Assembly: GCA_003094535.1 (NCBI GenBank)
Contig: NATV01000127.1
Coordinates: 1 to 54,060, forward strand
From: a gamma proteobacterium symbiont of Ctena orbiculata
Lineage (GTDB): Bacteria > Pseudomonadota > Gammaproteobacteria > Chromatiales > Chromatiaceae
Direction of reading: 5' to 3'
DNA length: 54,060 bases
Made by a program: the position numbers and the translations under genes. The notes under the pieces were generated by a model. It ran no database searches, was not told the origin of the DNA, and saw only the letters and a program-made list of their open reading frames with translations. Every line of letters starts with the position of its first letter. The stretch's first letter is position 1. Below are positions 14,827 through 24,138 of this stretch, piece after piece.

Positions 14827-17800
14827 ATGTCCCCCGCGAGCGCCAGAAAAACCGAGCATCCTGTCGAATCCCTGCTGAAAGAGCGCATTCTCATCCTCGA
14901 TGGCGCCATGGGTACCATGATCCAGCGCCATCAACTCGATGAGGGGGATTATCGGGGAGAACGCTTCGTCGATTGGCCATGCGATTTAAAGGGTAATAAC
15001 GACCTCCTGGTGCTGACCCAGCCGACGGTCATCAGCTCGATTCATGAGGCCTACCTGGAGGCCGGAGCGGATATCATCGAAACCAATAGCTTTGGCGCCA
15101 ACCGGGTCTCCATGGCGGACTACGCCATGGAGTCGCTGGCCTACGAGATGAGCGAGGCCAGCGCCCGCCTGGCGCGGGCGGCCGCAGACAAATACGCGAG
15201 CGCCGAGAAGCCCCGTTTTGTCGCCGGGGTGCTCGGCCCCACCAACCGCACGGCTTCCATCTCCCCCGACGTCAATGACGCCAGCCTGCGCAATATCACC
15301 TTCGAGGCCCTGGTGGATGCCTACGCGGAATCGGCCCGCGGCCTGATTGCGGGCGGCAGCGACCTGCTGTTGATCGAGACGGTGTTCGACACCCTCAATG
15401 CCAAGGCGGCGGTGTTCGCCTGCGAGCAGGTATTCGAAGCGGATGGAACAACCCTGCCGGTGATGGTTTCGGGCACCATCACCGATCAATCCGGCCGCAC
15501 CCTCTCGGGGCAGACCACCGAGGCCTTCTACAACAGCCTGCGCCATGCGAAACCGATCTCCGTCGGTCTCAACTGCGCCCTGGGCCCCGATCTGCTGCGT
15601 CAGTACGTGGAGGAGATGTCGCGCATCGCCGACACCCATGTCTCCGCCCATCCCAATGCCGGCCTGCCCAACGAATTCGGCGCCTACGACCTGGATGCGC
15701 AACAGATGGCGAGCTACCTTACGGAGTGGGCCGAGGCGGGATTTCTCAACATTGTCGGCGGCTGCTGCGGCACCACGCCAGACCATATCCGGGCCATCGC
15801 CCGGGCGATGGAGGGTAGACAACCGCGCCGGCTGCCAAGGATCGAAGCAGCCTGCCGCCTCTCGGGCCTTGAACCGCTCAACATCGGCCCCGACTCCCTT
15901 TTTGTCAACATCGGAGAGCGCGCCAATGTCACCGGCTCGGCGAAATTCAAGCGTCTGATTCTCAGCGAGGCCTATGACGAGGCCCTGGATATCTGCCGCG
16001 AACAGGTGGAGAACGGTGCCCAGATCGTCGATATCAACATGGATGAGGCGATGCTCGACGGTATTGCCGCGATGCGCCGCTTTCTCAACCTCTGCGCCGG
16101 CGAACCCGAGATCGCCAAGGTGCCGGTAATGATCGACTCCTCGAAGTGGGAGATCATCGAGACCGGCCTGCAGTCGGTTCAGGGCAAGCCCATCGTCAAC
16201 TCCATCTCCCTGAAGGAGGGCGAGGAGACCTTCCTGCGCCAGGCGACCCTCTGTCGCCGCTATGGTGCGGCGGTGATCGTGATGGCCTTTGACGAGAGCG
16301 GCCAGGCCGACACCCGGGCGCGCAAGGTGGAGATCTGTGCAAGGGCCTACTGCCTGCTGACGGAGCGCGTCGGCTTTCCCGCCGAGGATATCATTTTCGA
16401 CCCCAATGTCTTCGCCGTCGCCACCGGCATCGAGGAGCACAACAACTACGGCGTCGACTTTATCGACGCCACCCGGGAGATCAAGGACCGCCTGCCCCAT
16501 GCCCTGGTGTCGGGGGGAATCTCCAATGTCTCCTTCTCCTTCCGCGGCAACAATCCGGTACGCGAAGCGATCCACGCCGTCTTTCTCTATCACGCCATCG
16601 CGGCGGGGATGGATATGGGGATCGTCAATGCAGGCCAGCTTGCGGTCTACGACGAACTTCCGCCCGAGCTCCGCGAGACCGTTGAATCGGTGGTGCTCAA
16701 CAAGGACCCGCAGGCGGGTGAACGCCTGGTTGAGCTTGCTCCCAGGTATCAAGGCAGCGGTGAAGTCATTGAAAGCAAGACCGATGCCGAGTGGCGCAGC
16801 TGGCCGGTGAACAAGCGTCTAGCGCACGCCCTGGTCAAGGGCATCACCGAGTTTATCGAGAGCGACACCGAAGAGGCCAGGCAGCAGGCAAACCAGACCC
16901 TGGAGGTGATCGAAGGCCCCTTGATGGACGGCATGAACCTGGTGGGAGATCTCTTCGGCGCGGGCAAGATGTTTCTCCCCCAGGTGGTCAAGTCGGCCCG
17001 GGTGATGAAGAAGGCGGTGGCCTATCTGGAGCCCTATATGGAGGCGGAAAAGGCCGAGTGCGGGGTACAGAGCCAGGGCAAGATATTAATGGCCACGGTG
17101 AAGGGCGACGTCCATGATATCGGCAAGAACATCGTCGGCGTGGTGCTCCAGTGCAACAACTACCAAGTGGTGGACATCGGGGTCATGGTCCCCGCGGAGA
17201 CGATCCTGCAGCGAGCCAGGGATGAGGCGGTCGATATCATCGGGCTCTCCGGCCTGATCACTCCGTCACTGGATGAAATGGTCCACGTGGCCAGGGAGAT
17301 GCAGCGCCTCGGCCTGACCCAACCGCTGCTGATCGGCGGCGCCACGACCTCCATTGCCCATACCGCGGTGAAGATCGACCCTGAGTATGACCACCCCGTG
17401 GTCTACGTGGCCGACGCCTCCCGTGCGGTGGGGGTTGCCTCCAGCCTGCTGTCGGCGGAGCATCGGGCATCCTATAGTGCAACAGTGAGCGAGGAGTATG
17501 AGGCAGTGCGGCAACGGCGGGCCGGTGTCGACCCGTCGCGCAACCTGGTCTCCATCGAGGAGGCGAGGGCCAACCCGACCCCCATCGATTGGTCCGCTTT
17601 CACACCCTTTCGCCCACACCTCTTCAATCCGGACTTTCCCCTGCCCGACTATGGTGAAATCATCCGCCTCGATGAGGCCGCGAATGGGGATCAGCCATGC
17701 GCCAGCCTGCTGGTGATGAAGGCGATCCCCCTGAGCGAACTCACAGGCTATATCGATTGGACCTTTTTCTTCCACGCCTGGCAGCTCAAGGGCCGCTACC

Positions 17801-18618
17801 CGCAGATCCTCGACGATCCGCAGAAAGGTGAAGAGGCAAGAAAACTTCACCTCGATGCCCTGTCGATGCTGGAGCGGGTGATCAACGAGGGATGGTTGCG
17901 TGCCGCGGCGGTGGTCGGCCTCTTTCCCGCCAACAGCGAGGGCGATGATATCTCGCTATATGCAAATGAGTCCCGGCAACAGAGACTGAGCCGCTTGCAT
18001 AATCTGCGCAAGCAGGCGCGGCAGCCCGGCGGCATCAACGGCAGGTACAACGAATCGCTGGCCGATTACATCGCCCCAGAGAGCAGCGGAAATCTCGACT
18101 ATATCGGCGCCTTCGCCTGCACTGCCGGTATCGGCATCGAAGAGAAACTCGACGAATTCGAACAGCAGCATGACGACTATCACGCCATCATGCTCAAGGC
18201 CCTTGCCGATCGACTGGCGGAGGCCCTGGCGGAGTGGCTTCACGAACGGGTGAGAAAAGAGATCTGGGGCTATGCGAAGGAGGAGTCCCTCAGCAACCAG
18301 GAGCTGATCGCGGAAGACTACACCGGTATCCGCCCCGCCATGGGCTATCCGGCCAGCCCGGACCATACCGAGAAAGATCTGTTATGGGACCTGCTCCGCG
18401 TTGAACAGCATACCGGTATCTGGCTCACCGAGAGCAAGGCGATGGTGCCGACGGCATCGGTGAGCGGCCTCTACTTCAGCCACCCCGATGCGCGCTACTT
18501 TGCCGTGGGCAAGCTGAACCGGGACCAGGTCAGCGACTATGCCCGTCGCAAAGGGCGTTCAGTCGCTGAAATGGAACGTTGGCTTGCCCCCAATCTGGCC
18601 TATGAGCCCGAGGGCTGA
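14827..18618 (+). CDS. metH: Cobalamin-dependent methionine synthase
   Basis: 1263 residues from the ATG at 14827; in-frame TTG codons at 14791, 14815 and 14824 are alternatives and no strong ribosome site decides. Four modules are visible in order. The homocysteine domain has zinc cysteines in GLNCALG and [10 protein letters not shown]. The pterin domain covers about 355-615 ([16 protein letters not shown]). The cobalamin domain has DVHDIGKN with His at about 763. The AdoMet reactivation domain has [15 protein letters not shown]. Length and order match E. coli MetH. It transfers methyl from methyltetrahydrofolate to homocysteine. No cobalamin or SAM riboswitch could be recognised in the leader. 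Confidence 0.97.
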   Translation: MSPASARKTEHPVESLLKERILILDGAMGTMIQRHQLDEGDYRGERFVDWPCDLKGNNDLLVLTQPTVISSIHEAYLEAGADIIETNSFGANRVSMADYAMESLAYEMSEASARLARAAADKYASAEKPRFVAGVLGPTNRTASISPDVNDASLRNITFEALVDAYAESARGLIAGGSDLLLIETVFDTLNAKAAVFACEQVFEADGTTLPVMVSGTITDQSGRTLSGQTTEAFYNSLRHAKPISVGLNCALGPDLLRQYVEEMSRIADTHVSAHPNAGLPNEFGAYDLDAQQMASYLTEWAEAGFLNIVGGCCGTTPDHIRAIARAMEGRQPRRLPRIEAACRLSGLEPLNIGPDSLFVNIGERANVTGSAKFKRLILSEAYDEALDICREQVENGAQIVDINMDEAMLDGIAAMRRFLNLCAGEPEIAKVPVMIDSSKWEIIETGLQSVQGKPIVNSISLKEGEETFLRQATLCRRYGAAVIVMAFDESGQADTRARKVEICARAYCLLTERVGFPAEDIIFDPNVFAVATGIEEHNNYGVDFIDATREIKDRLPHALVSGGISNVSFSFRGNNPVREAIHAVFLYHAIAAGMDMGIVNAGQLAVYDELPPELRETVESVVLNKDPQAGERLVELAPRYQGSGEVIESKTDAEWRSWPVNKRLAHALVKGITEFIESDTEEARQQANQTLEVIEGPLMDGMNLVGDLFGAGKMFLPQVVKSARVMKKAVAYLEPYMEAEKAECGVQSQGKILMATVKGDVHDIGKNIVGVVLQCNNYQVVDIGVMVPAETILQRARDEAVDIIGLSGLITPSLDEMVHVAREMQRLGLTQPLLIGGATTSIAHTAVKIDPEYDHPVVYVADASRAVGVASSLLSAEHRASYSATVSEEYEAVRQRRAGVDPSRNLVSIEEARANPTPIDWSAFTPFRPHLFNPDFPLPDYGEIIRLDEAANGDQPCASLLVMKAIPLSELTGYIDWTFFFHAWQLKGRYPQILDDPQKGEEARKLHLDALSMLERVINEGWLRAAAVVGLFPANSEGDDISLYANESRQQRLSRLHNLRKQARQPGGINGRYNESLADYIAPESSGNLDYIGAFACTAGIGIEEKLDEFEQQHDDYHAIMLKALADRLAEALAEWLHERVRKEIWGYAKEESLSNQELIAEDYTGIRPAMGYPASPDHTEKDLLWDLLRVEQHTGIWLTESKAMVPTASVSGLYFSHPDARYFAVGKLNRDQVSDYARRKGRSVAEMERWLAPNLAYEPEG

Positions 18619-18643
18619 ACGGCAACTGAACACCCTCGACCGC

Positions 18644-18964
18644 TCAGGCCGCCGCGGTTACCGAACCTGCTGCCGCCTCATGGGCCAGCGGCGTGCCGAG
18701 CTCCGCAAATGAGAAGAGCTTGAAGGCGCGCTCTCCGTTATAGTCCAGCACCCGCAGATCATCGCTCTCGTGCAGGTCGTTGGCAACGACGCTGAAATGA
18801 CCACCATAACGCTCCTTTGCCAGCTCATAGGGGACCTCGTAGGCGAGAAACTTCTCGATGCCCTTGATCGCCAGTTTTTCCAGGATCGTCGGGTCTTCTA
18901 TGGAGGCGTGGGACGTGAGAATCATCAGCGGGCCGCTTCCGGTCATCAACATAAAGGTTTTCAT
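18644..18964 (-). CDS. Conserved small protein of unknown function
   Basis: 106 residues, not recognised. It is a soluble alpha/beta-looking protein beginning KTFMLMTGSGPLMILTS, with no signal peptide, metal motif or membrane segment. The Ala-rich tail (EAAAGSVTAAA) looks disordered. The start is well supported by GGAAGGAGGGTGTC before the ATG. It is convergent with metH, whose stop lies 25 bases from its own stop. No function is proposed. Confidence 0.7.
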   Translation of the reverse strand: MKTFMLMTGSGPLMILTSHASIEDPTILEKLAIKGIEKFLAYEVPYELAKERYGGHFSVVANDLHESDDLRVLDYNGERAFKLFSFAELGTPLAHEAAAGSVTAAA

Positions 18965-19088
18965 GACACCCTCCTTCCCGCAGGAATTAGGATTGAAGGT
19001 TTTCGTCCCTCTCTATCTAATTTTAGCTCTCCTGCAGCAGTCGGTCTGCAACCACACCCAGGTGCCGGTCAAAGTGGCGTAGGAGGTC

Positions 19089-19955
19089 CTACCGCAACTT
19101 GATACTGCCTTGTTTATCCAAAGGAATTTGTAACCGTTTCAGGAGCGCATTCGATGTGGTGGCATCGAGTGAGCCATTCAGCTCGTAGTTGAGACCGGAG
19201 CGATTCAGCAGGGCCGAATAGAGCCCCATACCCGCTCGCCGCAGATTGACGGAGAGGGGAATGGCCACCACGCCCACTCCATCTTGTTCGATAGTGAGCG
19301 GTTGTTCGATCAATCCATTGGCGATGGCAATCCCATTCAGCTTGAAATGGTAATCCAACTGCTGCAGCAGCAACGAGAAGCGGTTGGGGTTGTCGATTTC
19401 CAGCTGCAGCTCCAATTCTGCCTCCTCCAGGGAGAGCCGCTTCACCCCGAGGGACCGGACGCTGAACGCCGGCAGTCTTGGCACGGGAAAACTACCCTCG
19501 ATGTCGACCGGCAGCCGCAGTGTGCCGATCACCGGCATCTTGAATCCCAATCCCAGGTCGAGCCTGTAGCTTGCCTCTTCGGCCAAATGCAGCTGGCGGT
19601 AGCTGTGTAATAGCTGCTTGAAATCGAGGCGCAGTGGGAGCGCGACCCGGCTGTCGCTTTTCGCGCCCAGGCTCAGCCCCTTCGTCTGCCGCCCCTTGAT
19701 GAACGACTGACCAAAAAGCTGCAGGTCGTAGTCGAACCCCGTCAGGTCAATGGAGAAGGGATTGGGGTTGTCTATTTTCAGATCGAACACGAGATCGACA
19801 CCCTTGAAATCGAGACCGTCGAATCTCACCCCTGCTACCTGAGCCGTGGGTTTACGCCCCTCCATGACCCGATTGACCTGGTCCAGGGACGAACACCCCT
19901 GCAACAGCCAGAGCGGTAGCGAGACCATCAGTAGCAGCGCCTGTTTAAGCGTCAT
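19089..19955 (-). CDS. LEA type-2 (WHy-domain) lipoprotein
   Basis: 288 residues. A lipoprotein signal ends at the lipobox LLQGC (C21), so it is probably membrane-anchored in the periplasm or outer membrane. Two similar beta-rich repeats follow, each with the water-stress/hypersensitive signature IDNPNPFS or IDNPNRFS (around 62-69 and 208-215), matching LEA_2/WHy domains. Such proteins are linked with desiccation or envelope stress; the precise role is unknown. It is third in a run of minus-strand envelope genes. Confidence 0.8.
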   Translation of the reverse strand: MTLKQALLLMVSLPLWLLQGCSSLDQVNRVMEGRKPTAQVAGVRFDGLDFKGVDLVFDLKIDNPNPFSIDLTGFDYDLQLFGQSFIKGRQTKGLSLGAKSDSRVALPLRLDFKQLLHSYRQLHLAEEASYRLDLGLGFKMPVIGTLRLPVDIEGSFPVPRLPAFSVRSLGVKRLSLEEAELELQLEIDNPNRFSLLLQQLDYHFKLNGIAIANGLIEQPLTIEQDGVGVVAIPLSVNLRRAGMGLYSALLNRSGLNYELNGSLDATTSNALLKRLQIPLDKQGSIKLR

Positions 19956-20019
19956 CGGCCGTTCCCCTTCTGTTTAGCCATAGGGCCTGTTGAGCAGCTC
20001 AATACAACTGCCGTCCATC

Positions 20020-20778
20020 TTACTCCCTGACGCTCCTTATACCACCCCTGTCCCTGTAGCCGGCATAGCCCCTGAACAGGGCCAACACCCCCAGCAGCAG
20101 GGTAAAGAGGCCAACGGCGCCACCACCGCCATGATGGTACTCATCCCGATAGCTGTCCTCCAGGGGCAGCACGGCCAGATCGCTATCCTCGTAGGGTCCG
20201 TAGTTGACCTCGAGCAGATCGAAATCGGCGTCATAGAGCTCGATCAACACATCGTAATAGCCGGTCGGGTAGCCATCCAGCAACCGGGTGACCACCTCGT
20301 ACTCATCATCGGTGGCATCGCCCGATATCGGAAACAGATCGGTCGTATAGTAGTGGTTCCACGGCCCACCCTCGAGGCTGAGATAGAGCCTGGCGTAGAC
20401 CCATACCTCGTCCTCCGAGGTGTCCGCATCGAAGACAACCTTCAAACGATGGTAAAAGCCGTCGTCGTCATCATCCCTGCTGATCACGCTGTGGGCATCG
20501 AAGATACTCAACAACCGCCCGGGGGCGTGGGCAGCGAAGCTGCGCTGCGCGGTCGCTTCCATCCTGCTGCCGCTGACGACCAGTGCCTGGTGTTCGTCCA
20601 GATCCGCCTGGTCGAGCTGGGCATCTTCTTTTTCCACACCGGCTGCCACCCTCCCTTCAACGGACTGGGAGAGCCTGACACCGTCCTCCTGGGCGATCGC
20701 CTGCTGCCCTGGCAACAGCATCACCAACAGCAAAGCTGCCAGCGGAAACCATCTGCGCTTTTTTTGGTAACTTCGCAT
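20020..20778 (-). CDS. Choice-of-anchor-H-like surface or periplasmic protein
   Basis: 252 residues. A signal peptide occupies about 1-29 (ending QQAIAQ). The body is acidic and beta-rich with a run of five Asp (ISRDDDDDGFYH) and segments such as VYARLYLSLEGGPWNHYY. Near the C-terminus comes GGGGAVGLFTLLLGVLALF followed by a basic tail, the layout of GlyGly-type sorting signals that rhombosortase-like proteases process. This resembles the choice-of-anchor H proteins found in gammaproteobacteria. Function is unknown. The gene starts 15 bases after the His-rich protein gene, probably in one operon. Confidence 0.68.
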   Translation of the reverse strand: MRSYQKKRRWFPLAALLLVMLLPGQQAIAQEDGVRLSQSVEGRVAAGVEKEDAQLDQADLDEHQALVVSGSRMEATAQRSFAAHAPGRLLSIFDAHSVISRDDDDDGFYHRLKVVFDADTSEDEVWVYARLYLSLEGGPWNHYYTTDLFPISGDATDDEYEVVTRLLDGYPTGYYDVLIELYDADFDLLEVNYGPYEDSDLAVLPLEDSYRDEYHHGGGGAVGLFTLLLGVLALFRGYAGYRDRGGIRSVRE

Positions 20779-20793
20779 AACGGCACTCCCTGC

Positions 20794-21099
20794 TCAATCC
20801 CTATGGCGGTGACGGCGGCGCTCTCTGTCACCATCACGGTGCCGCCTGTGCTTGTCGCGGTGCAGGCGTCCGTGACTCTTGCTGCGCCGATACTCGCGGT
20901 GACGATAATGACGGTCGTAGTGGCGATAGGAATGGGAATGGGAGTGGCCATGGTCGTGATAGTGGTTCCAGCTAAGGCCAAGGAACAGACCGCCCAGCAG
21001 GCCATAGGGATAGTCGTAGTAGTCGTGGGCCTGCACCGGTGCCGCTGTGGCTAACGAGGCGGTGACCAGGCTCGCCAAGAGAAGTCGCTTACCATTCAT
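20794..21099 (-). CDS. Secreted His/Arg/Tyr-rich small protein
   Basis: 101 residues. A signal peptide ends near APVQAHD. The mature part has a short Gly/Leu segment (YGLLGGLFLGLSW) and then about 55 residues almost entirely His, Arg, Tyr, Asp and Ser. There are about 16 His in total, several as alternating HxH (HDHGHSHSHS). This composition suggests binding of Ni, Zn or Cu, or of polyanions, in the periplasm. No homologue is recognised with confidence. It lies directly upstream of the anchor-H-like gene. Confidence 0.65.
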   Translation of the reverse strand: MNGKRLLLASLVTASLATAAPVQAHDYYDYPYGLLGGLFLGLSWNHYHDHGHSHSHSYRHYDRHYRHREYRRSKSHGRLHRDKHRRHRDGDRERRRHRHRD

Positions 21100-21206
21100 C
21101 GTAGTTCTCCAAGTTCAATGGACCTATGGAGAAGCATATGGGGCTGTGGCTGAACGAAAGCTGAATGAAAAAGGGGAGCTAACTTCGATGCGGGGAGGCG
21201 AGGGAT

Positions 21207-21503
21207 TCAGCCGGCCGGCAGCTTCTCGAGCAGCCGATTCCGCTGCAATACCCCGGCTATCTTCTTGCATTTCCCGACCAGACGGCTGAGATCGCGGAGA
21301 TCGGGAACCTTGCCCTTGGCCAGCTCGGACTCCCAGCCATCCAGCTCGTTTTCCAGGTAGATCAGCAGTTTGCTCGAACAGCCTTGGCAGGAGTCGCCGC
21401 AAAGCACCTCCTCCGGGAGATTGAACGGGATCTCCCTACGCGCCCGATCGATGAGTTGGCGCATCGCGGTTCGGGTATCCGGTTTGGTCCTTTTGGCGTT
21501 CAC
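21207..21503 (-). CDS. Unknown small protein with CxxxCxxC motif
   Basis: 98 residues, GTG start at 21503 (AATAGGTC upstream). The only motif is CGDSCQGCSSK (C35, C39, C42), possibly a metal or Fe-S ligand set; a further Cys lies near residue 79. The rest is charged and probably helical, without signal peptide or membrane segment. It follows the basic coiled-coil gene by 10 bases and is the last gene of the Na/Pi-CNNM cluster. Not assigned to a family. Confidence 0.6.
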   Translation of the reverse strand: MNAKRTKPDTRTAMRQLIDRARREIPFNLPEEVLCGDSCQGCSSKLLIYLENELDGWESELAKGKVPDLRDLSRLVGKCKKIAGVLQRNRLLEKLPAG

Positions 21504-21513
21504 TCTTTTTGAC

Positions 21514-21756
21514 CTATTTGAAAGTTTGCCGGCGCTTCCTTCCCTTTTTCAACTTCATTTCCACGATCTTCAGCTCCGCCTTCAGACGCTTCTGTTTGCA
21601 GACCCGCTTCTCCTGCAGCAATTTGTGCCGCAACTGGTCCCTCCTTCCCTCGAGCCTTTTTAGGAGATCGTCGATTGTATCGAGATCCTCCTTGCCCCGC
21701 TTTTTGCCCCGGTCCAGATAGTTACCCAGGAGACGGACTATTTTTTTGATCTGCAT
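21514..21756 (-). CDS. Small basic coiled-coil protein (paralogue of 27566-27820)
   Basis: 80 residues, very rich in Lys, Arg, Glu and Leu, predicted as one long coiled coil; no domain recognised. It aligns without gaps with the 84-residue protein at 27566-27820. About 28 of 77 positions are identical, including the N-terminal N..D.GKK, the central LLK.L and the block KRL..E.KI. The two therefore belong to one small family. It lies 47 bases after the Na/Pi cotransporter and 10 bases before the Cys-motif gene, on the same strand. Confidence 0.62.
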   Translation of the reverse strand: MQIKKIVRLLGNYLDRGKKRGKEDLDTIDDLLKRLEGRRDQLRHKLLQEKRVCKQKRLKAELKIVEMKLKKGRKRRQTFK

Positions 21757-21803
21757 GCTTAGGCGACCGGAACTGGGGTGAGATTCGTCAAACTGGACGC
21801 GTC

Positions 21804-23603
21804 CTACTGCTCTGTTATCTCTTCCGGCGGAAGGACGGTCTTCGCCATGCGTTTCGCAAAATAGTAGATCCGTTTCTGCTTTTCGATGATATCCACCTCG
21901 GTGGTGTAGGCGGCGATTCGGTTCGGCTCTTCTGCGACCAGTCTGGCGGCCTGGTGCACAGCGGCTGACTCGGCCATCCTGTTGATCTCATCCTTCATCG
22001 CAATGACACCCTGCGCCACCTGGGTGTTGAGTTGGGACACAGCCTGAACCGCGCCATCCACCGACCTCTTCACCACCTTTTGAAAACCGTTAAGCACATC
22101 CTTCGTCGGCTCGCTGATGGAGAAACCCTGATCGATGCGCTCATGGCCCAGGGCGACCATATTGGTCTCGATGGTGTCACCGATATTCTCCAGGTCGCCG
22201 ACCGCCGCCATCAGGGAGAGAAACTCCTCGGTCTGTGTGTCGGTCATCGACTGCTTACTGATCTTGCCGAGATAGTCGATGATCTGCTCATAGAGAATAT
22301 CCACTTCGTCATCGAGCATCGCCACATCATCCAGCGATTTGTGATCGCCGGTGAGAATGGCGGGCATGATCTTATCCACCATCTCCATCACCCGCTCACC
22401 CATGTGCAGCACCTCCAGGCGTACCCGGTCCAGTGCCAGCGATGGGGTGGCGAGGAGTTCGTCATCCAGATACTTTGCACTGACCGCCAAATCCTCCTCC
22501 TCCAACAGGCGGTCGGGAATCAGCCATTCCACCAGCCTGGCGAACTGTACGGTGAAGCCGATAAAAACGAGGGTATTGGCAATATTGAATAGGGTATGGG
22601 CGTTGGCGATCTGGCGCGGCGTTTCGGCCCCCAGCCGGGCGATGCCCGATAGCTCCGGATGGCTTGGGGAGATCAGCGTCACCAACTCGGCCAACTGGGG
22701 AATGAAGGCGAGCCACAGGACCACCCCGGCGATGTTGAAGATGACGTGCACGATTGCCGCCCGCACCGCCTCCCTCGGTTTGCCGATCGAAGCCAGCATC
22801 GCGGTCACGCAGGTGCCGATATTGGCGCCGAACGCCAGGGCGATTCCGGCGGGAAGGGTGATGAAACCCTGGCTCGCCATGACTATCACGATGCCGGTGG
22901 TCGCCGACGAGGATTGGACCAAGCTGGTGAAGCCTGCAGCGACCAGAATACCGACCAGGGGATCCTCCATGCTGATCATCAAGTCGAGAAACGGCTGATA
23001 GCTGCGCAACGGCTTCATGCCGTCGCTCATGATACTCATGCCGAAGAAGACCAGGCCCAGGCCCATCAGCATGGCGCCGTAGTGTTTGATCCGCTCCTGC
23101 TTGGCCGCGAACAGCAGGGTAAATCCGACACCGATCATCAGCAGCGCCGCCTTGGTCACTTTGAAGGCGACGATCTGGGCGGTGATCGTGGTACCGACGT
23201 TCGCCCCCATGATGACGCCGATCGATTGCGACAGGGACATCAGACCGGCGGTGATGAATCCGACCACCAAAACCGTGGTCACCGACGAGGATTGAATGAC
23301 CGCTGTGACGAAGGCACCGGTAACCGCGCCCATCATGCGGTTGCTGGTCAGTTTGGCGAGAATGCTTTTCATGCGCCCCCCCGCCACCGCCTTCAAAGCA
23401 TCCGACAACTGTTCCATGCCGAAGAGAAACAGAGCAAGCCCGCCGAACAGTCTCATCCCCATGACGCCCCACTCGATCCCCGCATCCACACCGCCTTCGG
23501 CGTACACGGGCAGCGCCAGCGACATGCAGAGAGCCGTGACGAGCATGCCGAGCATCTGTTTGAGACTTAGATCAGGCATCTTTAGCGGATTGTCGAGCTG
23601 CAT
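21804..23603 (-). CDS. Na/Pi cotransporter with C-terminal PhoU-like domain
   Basis: 599 residues. The N-terminal half is a Na/Pi-cotransporter (NptA/YjbB type) with two inverted repeats. Each has a QSSS signature: VIQSSSVTTVLVVGF and LVQSSSATTGIVIVMA. The C-terminal 200 residues are helical and PhoU-like (about 390-590, including LEVLHMGERVMEMVDK). Such proteins move phosphate across the inner membrane, often as exporters. An internal ATG at 23579 is an alternative start that would overlap the stress-protein stop by 8 bases; the ATG at 23603 adds eight residues before a hydrophobic signal-like segment. Cotranscription with the upstream universal stress gene is likely. Confidence 0.92.
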   Translation of the reverse strand: MQLDNPLKMPDLSLKQMLGMLVTALCMSLALPVYAEGGVDAGIEWGVMGMRLFGGLALFLFGMEQLSDALKAVAGGRMKSILAKLTSNRMMGAVTGAFVTAVIQSSSVTTVLVVGFITAGLMSLSQSIGVIMGANVGTTITAQIVAFKVTKAALLMIGVGFTLLFAAKQERIKHYGAMLMGLGLVFFGMSIMSDGMKPLRSYQPFLDLMISMEDPLVGILVAAGFTSLVQSSSATTGIVIVMASQGFITLPAGIALAFGANIGTCVTAMLASIGKPREAVRAAIVHVIFNIAGVVLWLAFIPQLAELVTLISPSHPELSGIARLGAETPRQIANAHTLFNIANTLVFIGFTVQFARLVEWLIPDRLLEEEDLAVSAKYLDDELLATPSLALDRVRLEVLHMGERVMEMVDKIMPAILTGDHKSLDDVAMLDDEVDILYEQIIDYLGKISKQSMTDTQTEEFLSLMAAVGDLENIGDTIETNMVALGHERIDQGFSISEPTKDVLNGFQKVVKRSVDGAVQAVSQLNTQVAQGVIAMKDEINRMAESAAVHQAARLVAEEPNRIAAYTTEVDIIEKQKRIYYFAKRMAKTVLPPEEITEQ

Positions 23604-24093
23604 TCGCAGATCTCTCTTCTTCCTCGTCCAGGGCCTTGACCACCAGGACAGGCTGAGGAGATAGCTGGACCACGCGCTCGGCCACGGATCCCAGCATCAG
23701 GTGCTTGAACCCGGTCATCCCCCTGCTGCCCATGATCACCATAGAGGCATCGATCTTTTCCGCAACCTGCAGAATCCGTGTCACCGGCAGACCGATGACC
23801 AACATCCGCTCAGCCCGTTTCAGACGCTTCCTGGTGGAGTACTTTTTACGGAACTTCTTGATGAACGCATCCAGCATGACGCGGGCGGCATCCTGCATTC
23901 TAGCGAATCGCTTCTTCTTCACCATGTTGGTGTAGTAACCCGGCATGTCGACCGGGTCGTGTACCACATGCAGCACCACCACCCTCACCTTAAGGCACTC
24001 CGCCAACTCGAATGCCTTCAACAGCGCCGCCTCGGATGCCACAGAAAAGTCGACCGGCACAAGGATAGGTTGTTTCACCGCTCTATCCGGCAT
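23572..24093 (-). CDS. Universal stress protein (UspA family)
   Basis: 173 residues. It begins with the UspA strand ILVPVDFSVASEAAL and ends with the ATP-binding signature MGSRGMTGFKHLMLGSVAERVV (G-2x-G-9x-GS type), followed by PVLVVK, so nucleotide binding is likely. A strongly basic insertion (about 58-95, many Lys/Arg) and an acidic-then-Ala tail are additions to the usual 140-residue fold. It lies between the CNNM pair and the Na/Pi transporter in one minus-strand run and may report energy state to these transporters; that is inference. Confidence 0.88.
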   Translation of the reverse strand: MPDRAVKQPILVPVDFSVASEAALLKAFELAECLKVRVVVLHVVHDPVDMPGYYTNMVKKKRFARMQDAARVMLDAFIKKFRKKYSTRKRLKRAERMLVIGLPVTRILQVAEKIDASMVIMGSRGMTGFKHLMLGSVAERVVQLSPQPVLVVKALDEEEERSANAARQSAKDA

Positions 24094-24138
24094 GATTACA
24101 CTCCTCTGTCGTCTATTGATTTTGTTGCTGCAGCGGCT

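Noticed and set aside
14986-16752. 588-codon minus-strand frame inside metH
   Set aside because: It is a shadow of the high-GC third positions of metH; the translated sequence has no domain and metH is intact.
22462-23472. Long minus-strand frame offset from the Na/Pi cotransporter, with a plus-strand counterpart
   Set aside because: Arg/Gly/His-rich composition typical of an out-of-frame shadow; the cotransporter frame carries all motifs.
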